DNA of 17,505 bases. Source: an uncultured Lachnospiraceae bacterium. Lineage in GTDB: Bacteria; Bacillota; Clostridia; Lachnospirales; Lachnospiraceae. Every line of letters starts with the position of its first letter. The stretch's first letter is position 1. Shown in pieces: positions 1 through 6,753 of the stretch. Location: positions 1 to 17,505 of the forward strand of contig CADCPL010000027.1 in the NCBI GenBank assembly GCA_902803305.1, given 5' to 3'. The position numbers and the translations under genes are program-made. The notes under the pieces are model-generated. The model made no database searches. It saw nothing but the letters and a program-made list of their open reading frames with translations, and was not told the origin of the DNA.

Positions 1-774
1 GATGTTGTGATACACGGAAATGTCAGAACCGGAACATTCATACGTGCGACCAAATCCGTCACCGTGGAAGGCGCGGTGGAGGCGGCAACGATCATCGCGG
101 AAGGTGATATCGTACTTAAGAAAGGAATGCAGGGCGGCGGTAAGGCCCGTCTTATTGCCGGCGGTAACATTTATGCAAATTTCATAGAGTTTACCGAAGT
201 AAAGGCAAAGGGAAACGTCGAAGCAAACATCATACTGAATTCGACGATATCCGCGGGTAAATCGGTTATCCTTAAGGGAAAACGCGGTGCCATCATCGGC
301 GGCACCAATTACTGCGTGGGCGAGATGGAAATGGCACAGGCGGGTAATAAAGCCGAGGTTAAGACGGTTCTTGCTTCGGGTATAAGCGAGGAATACGACA
401 AGAGGCATCATCTCCTGACGGAGAAAGCAGAAAGTGCAAAAGCCGGCATCAAAAAGACAAAGAGTGAGATCGAGCAGATCAGGGATGTCAGGATCAGCAA
501 CGAACCCAAGGATGTCAAGGATGCCAAGATCAACCAGCTGACAAGAAGACTAAAGAGGGACGAAAGGCTCCTTGAGCATGTTGAAAGAGAGCTGAAAGAG
601 ATCGAAGAAACGATCAACGTAGGCACCGAGGCGGAGATAAGGGTTGAAGATACCGTTAATCCCGGTGTCACGATCAAGATCGATGACAAGGAAATGAAGA
701 TCTCGAACACGATGACACATGTCAAGTTTTTCAGACCCGAGGGATCATCGATAATAGAGGTTAAGACGTTATGA
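1..774 (+). CDS. DUF342 / FapA-like polymerising beta-helix protein, C-terminal part
   Basis: The reading frame is open from base 1, so the gene begins upstream of the window; the GTG at 7 is only an internal valine codon. The visible part starts with short repeating beta-strand turns rich in G, V, I and A (for example GNVRTGTFIRA, VEGAVEAATIIAEGDI, LIAGGNIYANFIE), the right-handed beta-helix pattern of the DUF342/FapA family. A charged helical stretch rich in K, E and R follows at about residues 130-205 and probably forms a coiled coil. A short beta tail (VTIKIDDKEMKI, VKFFRPEGSSIIEVKTL) closes the protein. This helix, coiled-coil, tail order is typical of the family. Family members are cytoplasmic and are often found near flagellar or surface genes, but their role is poorly defined. 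The stop overlaps the next start by four bases (ATGA), so translation is probably coupled. Confidence 0.8.
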   Translation, partial: DVVIHGNVRTGTFIRATKSVTVEGAVEAATIIAEGDIVLKKGMQGGGKARLIAGGNIYANFIEFTEVKAKGNVEANIILNSTISAGKSVILKGKRGAIIGGTNYCVGEMEMAQAGNKAEVKTVLASGISEEYDKRHHLLTEKAESAKAGIKKTKSEIEQIRDVRISNEPKDVKDAKINQLTRRLKRDERLLEHVERELKEIEETINVGTEAEIRVEDTVNPGVTIKIDDKEMKISNTMTHVKFFRPEGSSIIEVKTL

Positions 775-920
775 TCAATTTTGAGGAAGAGCTTAAGAAG
801 TTCCATCCGAGCATGGAAGTCGAAGAGGTCGAGAGTGCGGTACGTGAGCATGAGCTTACGGATATGACCGATATCATGGTCGAGATGCTTAGAAGAGAAA
901 AAGAGAATAAACAGTTATGA
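771..920 (+). CDS. Small acidic helical protein, 49 residues, unrecognised
   Basis: This short open frame begins MINFEEELKKFHPS and ends RREKENKQL. Its ATG overlaps the stop of the DUF342 gene (ATGA at 771-774), and its own TGA overlaps the ATG of the following TPR gene (ATGA at 917-920). Without it there would be a 142-base gap inside an otherwise tight operon. Four-base overlaps at both ends are strong evidence of a real, translationally coupled gene. The product is rich in E, K, R and M and predicted to be mostly helical. It has no membrane segment, cysteine pair or signal peptide. I do not recognise a family. Given its neighbours it could be an adaptor or partner of the DUF342 or TPR protein, but that is inference only. 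Confidence 0.72.
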   Translation: MINFEEELKKFHPSMEVEEVESAVREHELTDMTDIMVEMLRREKENKQL

Positions 921-2320
921 AATGTTTTGTATGTGGTAATCGCCTCGGTCCCGAAGACATCTGTATGTCGTGCGGAACCGATATAAGAACGTACAGGCAT
1001 ATCATGTGCATGTCCAACATGCTCTATAACGACGGCCTTACCAAGGCAAATGTACGGGATATATCGGGAGCGATAATCTCACTTAATGAAAGCCTTAAAT
1101 ACAATAAGCAAAATATAGATGCCAGAAATCTGCTGGGACTGTGTTACTTCGAAAGAGGTGAAGTAGTCCCGGCTCTTTCTGAGTGGATAATCAGCAAGAA
1201 TTACGAGAGCAAAAAGAACATAGCCGATGAATACATAAATTTCCTTCAGAACAATCCGGCAAGACTCGATACGATCAATCAGACGATAAAAAAATACAAT
1301 CAGGCGCTGAACTATTGTTATCAGAACAGTCAGGATCTTGCTATAGTGCAGCTCAAAAAAGTTCTGTCGATCAATGAAAATCTCATAGCGGGATATCAGC
1401 TGCTGGCGCTTTTGTACATTGAAGGACGTGACTACGAGAAGGCAAGGAGAACGCTTATCCGTGCACTTCGTATCGACAGGAACGATACGACCACTCAGCG
1501 TTATCTGAAAGAGATCAATAATCTCATCACGGAACAGGCAGCAAACGGAGGTCCCGGAGACGGTAATGCCGCGCTTCTTCCGCAGGAGATCATCACATAT
1601 CAGAACGGAAACGATACGATAATCCAGCCCGTCGGGGTAAAAGAAAAACGCGGCTTTTCGAGCATCATCAACATAGTCATCGGTCTTGTCATCGGCATAG
1701 CCATAAGCTGGTATCTGATACTGCCCGGTAAGATCGAACTGGCAACAAAAGAAGACAGTGAAAAATTCATGGCGGTAAGTGAGGAGCTGGCTGAGGAAAA
1801 AGCTTCGCATCAGGAATCGATCAAGGAAGCTGAAACTGTCAAGACCGAGAATGATGAACTGACACGGCGTGTGGAGGAACTGACCGGAACAAACGGAGCA
1901 ACGAGCGAGAATGACAGACTGCTGCGTGCGGCACAGATGTATCTGGAAGATCCGGAAAGTCCCGGAGCAGTCATGGATGAACTGTCCCAGATCGGACCGG
2001 ATCATCTGGCAGGTGCGTCGGATGCGTACAAGGAGCTGTATCAGGAGCTCAGCGATGCGGCATCTACTGACGCCCTGGGCGGATATATAGATAAAGCCAA
2101 TTCGGCACTGACCACCAAGGACTATAAAACGGCGATAGAATACTACAACAAGATATGTGAGATAGCACCCGACAATCCGGACCATCTCATGGATCTTGCT
2201 TATGCATACAGAGAGTCGGGAGATACGGAAAAAGCAAATGAGATCTATAACCGTATCGTAACGGAGTATCCGGATTCGGCAAATGCTTCCGAAGCGGCCG
2301 AGTATCTGTCGGGACAATGA
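917..2320 (+). CDS. Zinc-ribbon, TPR and single membrane-span protein
   Basis: The 467-residue product opens with a zinc ribbon: CFVC at residues 3-6 and CMSC at 16-19. Helical TPR-like repeats follow at about residues 35-200 (for example NARNLLGLCYFERGEVVPALSEW-type spacing and LLALLYIEGRDYEKARRTLIRALRID). A polar linker leads to one hydrophobic membrane segment at about 247-270. After it come a charged coiled coil (about 275-322) and further TPR units near the C-terminus (about 385-460, including YKTAIEYYNKICEIAPDNPDHLMDLAYAY). With no cleavable signal, the zinc ribbon and first TPR block should be cytoplasmic and the coiled coil and second TPR block outside. TPR proteins are protein-protein scaffolds, and I cannot name the partner. 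The start ATG overlaps the stop of the 49-residue gene. No enzyme motif is visible. Confidence 0.8.
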   Translation: MKCFVCGNRLGPEDICMSCGTDIRTYRHIMCMSNMLYNDGLTKANVRDISGAIISLNESLKYNKQNIDARNLLGLCYFERGEVVPALSEWIISKNYESKKNIADEYINFLQNNPARLDTINQTIKKYNQALNYCYQNSQDLAIVQLKKVLSINENLIAGYQLLALLYIEGRDYEKARRTLIRALRIDRNDTTTQRYLKEINNLITEQAANGGPGDGNAALLPQEIITYQNGNDTIIQPVGVKEKRGFSSIINIVIGLVIGIAISWYLILPGKIELATKEDSEKFMAVSEELAEEKASHQESIKEAETVKTENDELTRRVEELTGTNGATSENDRLLRAAQMYLEDPESPGAVMDELSQIGPDHLAGASDAYKELYQELSDAASTDALGGYIDKANSALTTKDYKTAIEYYNKICEIAPDNPDHLMDLAYAYRESGDTEKANEIYNRIVTEYPDSANASEAAEYLSGQ

Positions 2321-2341
2321 TAGCGAACGGACTTGTTTTTG

Positions 2342-3823
2342 ATGAAAAATAACAGTGTTATTAAACCTATAATGCTCATTGCTGCAGCCGCTCTTTTTCT
2401 TTCGTTCTGCCTTGATATGAGCATCGGATCGATCAGAGGATCCATGTATGTTTGTCTTGTGATATGCTGCCTGATCATCGCCTTTGTATTTCGAAAGAGT
2501 ATTTCGGAAAAGGCACTGACGGCTTCCGTGATGTCGGGTTTTTTGCTAAAACTGGCATACGTACTTTATACCCCTGTATGGTGCAGACAGCATGATGTGG
2601 TAGACTTCGGAGCCGGCGAAGGTCATGCCGCATATATGGAATACATACTCAGTCACAAAGCCCTGCCCGATTTTGATCCCAGATCGGTGTGGGCATTTTT
2701 TCAGCCGCCGCTTCATCATGGTATTTCTGCTGTGTGGATGTGGCTCGGGATCAGAACCGGACTTACCGAAGCCCGCATACACAAGAATGTTCAGGTACTG
2801 ACGCTTGTCTACATGTGCCTTCTTATGATCGTGGTGCTCGGCATATGCAAAGAGCTGAACATGAGATACGGCGGCAGGCTTGTTACCATGCTCATTGTGG
2901 GGTTCCACCCGATATACATACTTATGTCGGGAAGCATCAATAACGATGCGCTTGCCGTGATGCTCAGCATGGTATCCATATATATCGCGATCCTGTGGTA
3001 CAAGGATCCGGGGATCGGTAAGATCATAATGCTGGCGATCTCGATCGGGCTCGCGATGTCGGCAAAGCTTTCGTCCGGACTCATTGCTCCGCCGATAGCC
3101 GTGCTGATGTTGTATCGGTGTATGACGGATACGGATGGATTGAAAAATACCTCGAAGCTCATGTCGTATATTTTAAGATTTGCACTCTTTGCGGTCATAG
3201 TATTTCCGCTCGGACTGTGGTGGCCGATAAGAAACAAGATATTGTTTGACATGCCGGCGGGTTATATACCGGAGGTCGGCGAGCAGGTAAAGGTTGGGAT
3301 CGCTCCCATGATATTTGATATCAGGACATCGTCACCGTTCCTGTACATGAAGGCAAACGGATTTGATCATGATGAATATAATCTGATACTTGCAACCGTC
3401 AAGTCATCGCTTTTCGGAGAAGGAGATTTTGCGCATTTGTCACAGGCTGTGACTGTGCTTGGATGGATGCTGCTCATCCTATCCGTATGCGTATTCATCC
3501 TTCAGATCATGGGGATGATACGTACGTGCGCTGTTTCGGAAGCTTCGCCGGAGAAGGGGATCAAGATATTTTTCGTATGTCTTGTCATCTGTCTGATCGG
3601 GGGATATGCTCTGTTCGCAATTTCCGGCAGGAATCTGTCGGCAATGGATCCGAGATACTGCGCACCTGTCGTATCCGTATTGTCGATATTTGCGGGACTG
3701 TGGTACGACAGGCTGGAAGTTCTTTCGCGGAAGATGACGCGCGCTTTTATCATGACGGCAGCTGCTGCGTTTGCAACTGTTTCGGGCGTGTTTTACATAC
3801 TAATCGGAGTATACGGCGGATAA
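2342..3823 (+). CDS. GT-C fold integral membrane glycosyltransferase (PMT/ArnT-like)
   Basis: The 493-residue product is hydrophobic throughout, with roughly ten or more membrane segments. The first large loop carries the pattern typical of GT-C enzymes that use polyprenyl-phosphate sugars: an Asp in HDVVDFG (about residue 85), GHAAYMEYI, then LPDFDP and QPPLHH (about 121-126), and later SINNDALAVML. Such enzymes move a sugar from a lipid-phosphate donor to a protein, lipid or polymer on the outer face of the membrane; the acceptor here is unknown. I chose ATG 2342 over in-frame TTG 2333 because the weak CGGA site at 2328-2331 is 10 bases from the ATG but only 1 base from that TTG. TTG 2339 also remains possible. 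The gene starts about 20 bases after the TPR gene and is probably in the same operon. Confidence 0.72.
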   Translation: MKNNSVIKPIMLIAAAALFLSFCLDMSIGSIRGSMYVCLVICCLIIAFVFRKSISEKALTASVMSGFLLKLAYVLYTPVWCRQHDVVDFGAGEGHAAYMEYILSHKALPDFDPRSVWAFFQPPLHHGISAVWMWLGIRTGLTEARIHKNVQVLTLVYMCLLMIVVLGICKELNMRYGGRLVTMLIVGFHPIYILMSGSINNDALAVMLSMVSIYIAILWYKDPGIGKIIMLAISIGLAMSAKLSSGLIAPPIAVLMLYRCMTDTDGLKNTSKLMSYILRFALFAVIVFPLGLWWPIRNKILFDMPAGYIPEVGEQVKVGIAPMIFDIRTSSPFLYMKANGFDHDEYNLILATVKSSLFGEGDFAHLSQAVTVLGWMLLILSVCVFILQIMGMIRTCAVSEASPEKGIKIFFVCLVICLIGGYALFAISGRNLSAMDPRYCAPVVSVLSIFAGLWYDRLEVLSRKMTRAFIMTAAAAFATVSGVFYILIGVYGG

Positions 3824-3837
3824 AGGTTTGTCACGGA

Positions 3838-3845
3838 AAAAGGAG
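3838..3845 (+). promoter_or_regulatory. Ribosome binding site for the PurF-like gene
   Basis: AAAAGGAG lies 6 bases before ATG 3852. It fixes the start at a Met-Gly-Gly N-terminus. This matters because true PurF enzymes need a cysteine at the mature N-terminus. The upstream sequence supports no alternative start that would supply one. Confidence 0.75.
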
Positions 3846-3851
3846 TAAAAA

Positions 3852-5291
3852 ATGGGTGGATTTTTCGGTGTAGTAAAAAAGACGGATTGTGTATGGGACC
3901 TGTTCTTCGGAACGGATTACCATTCGCATCTGGGAACAAGACGTGCCGGCATGACCGTGTTCGGCGAGAAAGGATTCGACAGGGCGATCCACAACATAAC
4001 TAATTCTCCTTTCAGGACAAAGTTTGACAGGGACGTAAACGAACTGAAGGGCAACATCGGTATCGGTTGTATTTCGGATTACGAACCGCAGCCTCTTCTG
4101 ATACGTTCGCATCTCGGAACGTTTGCGATCACAACGGTCGGAAGGATCGATAATCTCGATGAACTTGTCGAGGAAGTATCTACCAGCCGTACGCAGTTTC
4201 TGGCGATGAGCGGAAGTAACATCAATCCGACGGAGCTTGTTGCGTGTCTCGTGAACCAGAAGGACTCTTTTGTTGAGGGCATAAAATATGTCCAGGAAAA
4301 GATCGACGGTTCCATGACTCTTATGATCATGACCGAAAAAGGCATATATGCCGCCAGAGATCTGTACGGCCGTACGCCTGTCATGATAGGAAAAAAAGAA
4401 GACGGCTACTGCGTTTCGTTTGAAAGCTTTGCATATATCAATCTCGGTTATTCGGATGAAAAAGAACTTGGCCCGGGTGAGATCGTATATGTTACAGCCG
4501 AAGGATATGAGACCGTCAGTCCCGCGCAAGAGACGATGAAGATCTGTACGTTCCTGTGGATATATTACGGATATCCCAACTCAACTTACGAAGGTGTTAA
4601 CGTTGAGAGCATGAGATACAACTGCGGGGCAATGCTTGCAGAGCGTGACGATGTACATCCCGATCTGGTTGCGGGCGTTCCGGATTCGGGTATTGCACAT
4701 GCGATAGGATACGCCAACAGATCGGGGATACCTTTTTCGCGTCCGTTCATCAAGTATACCCCCACATGGCCCAGGTCATTCATGCCTACGGACCAGAGCA
4801 TGAGAAATCTTATCGCGCATATGAAGCTGATCCCTGTTGATGAACTCATAAGAGATAAATCACTTCTCCTTATTGACGATTCGATCGTAAGAGGAACGCA
4901 GCTTCGAGAAACGACGGAGTTCCTTTACAGCAGCGGAGCAAAAGAAGTACATATTCGTCCCGCATGTCCGCCTCTTCTGTACGGATGTAAGTTCCTTAAC
5001 TTCTCGAGATCCAATTCCGAATACGACCTGATCACGAGAAGGATCATAAGGGAGCGTGAGGGAGAGAACGTATCCGATGAAGTACTGGCGGATTATGCAG
5101 ATCCCGACAGCACGAACTATAAGGAGATGCTTGAGGATATCAGAAAGCAGCTCGGATTTACGTCGCTTCGCTTCCACAGACTTGATGACATGGTAAAGTC
5201 GGTCGGTATCGACAAGAGCAAGCTCTGCACGTATTGCTGGGACAAACAGGGAGACTGCGCAGGTTGTGCAAAATGTCACGGCTGCGGTTGA
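3852..5291 (+). CDS. PurF-like amidophosphoribosyltransferase paralog, glutaminase site lost
   Basis: The 479-residue product matches PurF over its whole length. The phosphoribosyltransferase half has the PRPP loop LLLIDDSIVRGT (residues 338-349) and VAGVPDSGIAHAIGYA (273-288). Cysteines equivalent to the Fe-S ligands of Bacillus subtilis PurF appear at C232, C379, C459 and C462. The N-terminal half has the Ntn-hydrolase layout but starts MGGFFG where PurF has the catalytic Cys (CGVFG). The HVRYATAG segment is replaced by GIGCISDYE, and the NGN oxyanion segment (AHNGNL) by TVGRID. These losses argue against glutamine hydrolysis. The tail continues after C462 with C469, C472, C475 and C478, giving CxxCxxCxxC. 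The protein may use ammonia, act with a partner, or sense PRPP; the reaction is unproven. No other purine gene is nearby. Calling it plain purF would be misleading. Confidence 0.85.
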   Translation: MGGFFGVVKKTDCVWDLFFGTDYHSHLGTRRAGMTVFGEKGFDRAIHNITNSPFRTKFDRDVNELKGNIGIGCISDYEPQPLLIRSHLGTFAITTVGRIDNLDELVEEVSTSRTQFLAMSGSNINPTELVACLVNQKDSFVEGIKYVQEKIDGSMTLMIMTEKGIYAARDLYGRTPVMIGKKEDGYCVSFESFAYINLGYSDEKELGPGEIVYVTAEGYETVSPAQETMKICTFLWIYYGYPNSTYEGVNVESMRYNCGAMLAERDDVHPDLVAGVPDSGIAHAIGYANRSGIPFSRPFIKYTPTWPRSFMPTDQSMRNLIAHMKLIPVDELIRDKSLLLIDDSIVRGTQLRETTEFLYSSGAKEVHIRPACPPLLYGCKFLNFSRSNSEYDLITRRIIREREGENVSDEVLADYADPDSTNYKEMLEDIRKQLGFTSLRFHRLDDMVKSVGIDKSKLCTYCWDKQGDCAGCAKCHGCG

Positions 5292-5298
5292 TATTTTG

Positions 5299-5327
5299 TT
5301 GTATTTATGTGACAGTTAACGTATAAT
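5299..5327 (+). promoter_or_regulatory. Candidate sigma-A promoter for the glnS operon
   Basis: A perfect -10 TATAAT lies at 5322-5327. A weak -35, TTGTAT at 5299-5304, precedes it with a 17-base spacer. The site sits in the only AT-rich gap between the PurF-like gene and the next gene, about 30 bases before the start codon. It probably drives the run of five genes to 10765. Confidence 0.6.
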
Positions 5328-5344
5328 AATGGAACGAGTTTTTC

Positions 5345-5350
5345 AGGGGG
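5345..5350 (+). promoter_or_regulatory. Ribosome binding site deciding start at 5358
   Basis: AGGGGG ends 1 base before ATG 5352 but 7 bases before ATG 5358. Normal spacing therefore selects the second ATG, and the protein begins MPDFSDS. Confidence 0.65.
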
Positions 5351-5357
5351 AATGGAA

Positions 5358-6728
5358 ATGCCTGACTTTTCAGATTCATGTACGACGATCCTTTCGTATG
5401 CGGGATTGTCGGATGAAAATAAGAACAAGATCAGTAAGAAGATAAAGGATTTTGCCGGCTTGTCAGATCAGGGTGCATCGGATGACGCGGCAAGGAGACT
5501 GAGAAAAGAACTCACTTCATACTATTACGACCTTTATAAGTTGTGTTTCTTCAAGACACTGGGAGGTGGGGAGATACCCGATGAAGTGATGATGTTCCTT
5601 TATTTCGGATATATTGACGAACAGCTCGCCGGAGCCGAGAATACACAGATCATCTATCAGGCAACCAAGTCGATAGGACTCGATCCTCAGATGAGAGTGT
5701 TCACGTTCTATGACTGGCTGCGTCTTATATATAACTGTAAGAAAGATCCGTCGGTCAACGATTTTTCAACCGACTATATCACGACACTGCGCAAGCAGAA
5801 AAAAGACGGCGAGATAACGGAGCAGCAGGAGCGCGAAGCACTTGTCGACGGCAAGAAGCGTGTAACGTTTGAGATAGACAATATGTTCAAGTCGGCTAAC
5901 AAGATGCTCACATCGAGAGTGACGACATTTGTTCCGTTCTTTTCCGAGCAGACACTCACCAGACCGCTTGAGAAATCGTTCCTGAATCTTGACATCATTC
6001 ATAAGACGCTGAATGTCATCAAGGCTATCGATTATTCACTCTTCTTCAGGCAGACTGTATATACGGCGCCGGAGCTCGGTCTTGATAAAGCCTTTATTCA
6101 GGTAGAAGTGCTTCCCGATATAATACTGATGCCTGTTGTGGGAACAAGATCCGCGATGTGGCAGGAAATAACCGGTGCAAAGCGTACAACGCCCGGAAGG
6201 TTCATACTTCCGATCGCGGAGGAAGAGGATCTGACCACGGTCCTGATCAAGATGTGCGCCGAGTTTCGATGGGAGCTGTGCAAGAGGATACAGGGCGCAA
6301 GATGGAACGATCTGTCGGAGAGGTCTCTTACAAGCGATTACGTAGACTATATCGATACATACAGAAAGAACAAGGAACTGTCCACCGAGGCAAAGGAGAG
6401 GATCAAGTCCGCAATGGCCAAGCACCGCAACAGCTACAAGGAAATGTTTGTGGCGGACTATATGACATACATCCAGTATGAAAGCTCGGGCGCTCTTCGA
6501 CATAACAAGGTTGTCAGGTTCATCCTGTTCAACTACTGCCCGTTCTCCAAAGTCATAAGAGAGGGTGCGATAGCGACCAACCCTCAGTACACGCAACTGA
6601 TCGAGAGATACAATCACAAGGCTGCCCATGAGATACACCTTTTTGACATAGCAACAGGAAGGATCGAGAAAGCCGGGAATCAGATACCGGCAGAACTGCT
6701 TGCCCATAAAGCATACCTTCAGGCATAG
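5358..6728 (+). CDS. Unrecognised conserved-looking protein, 456 residues
   Basis: I do not recognise a named family. The product is soluble-looking, with no signal peptide or membrane segment, and mixed alpha with many aromatic residues. Notable stretches are SYYYDLYKLCFFKTLGGGE (about 55-75), LNLDIIHKTLNVIKAIDYSLFFRQ (about 210-235), ILMPVVGTRSAMWQEITG (about 255-272) and FRWELCKRIQGARWND (about 305-320). The last is a dense Trp/Arg motif likely to be a conserved core. The C-terminal third has charged helices and ends with HEIHLFDIATGRIEKAG and AELLAHKAYLQA. It follows its own promoter closely and precedes glnS by 25 bases, so it is probably the first gene of that operon. The strong ribosome site and clean codon use support a real gene. 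I assign no function. Confidence 0.7.
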   Translation: MPDFSDSCTTILSYAGLSDENKNKISKKIKDFAGLSDQGASDDAARRLRKELTSYYYDLYKLCFFKTLGGGEIPDEVMMFLYFGYIDEQLAGAENTQIIYQATKSIGLDPQMRVFTFYDWLRLIYNCKKDPSVNDFSTDYITTLRKQKKDGEITEQQEREALVDGKKRVTFEIDNMFKSANKMLTSRVTTFVPFFSEQTLTRPLEKSFLNLDIIHKTLNVIKAIDYSLFFRQTVYTAPELGLDKAFIQVEVLPDIILMPVVGTRSAMWQEITGAKRTTPGRFILPIAEEEDLTTVLIKMCAEFRWELCKRIQGARWNDLSERSLTSDYVDYIDTYRKNKELSTEAKERIKSAMAKHRNSYKEMFVADYMTYIQYESSGALRHNKVVRFILFNYCPFSKVIREGAIATNPQYTQLIERYNHKAAHEIHLFDIATGRIEKAGNQIPAELLAHKAYLQA

Positions 6729-6753
6729 ATAAATAATCATAAGGATCGGACCA

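Noticed and set aside
1079..2317. Long reverse-strand open frame opposite the TPR gene
   Set aside because: The translation is rich in Cys, Arg, Ile and Phe with no domain. It is the shadow of a convincing + strand gene and has no ribosome site or operon context.
2333..2341. TTG 2333 as start of the glycosyltransferase
   Set aside because: It is a rare start codon with a bad ribosome-site spacing, and it adds only three residues before a normal ATG.
5352..5357. ATG 5352 as start of the 456-residue protein
   Set aside because: It is only 1 base from the AGGGGG ribosome site. ATG 5358 has normal spacing.
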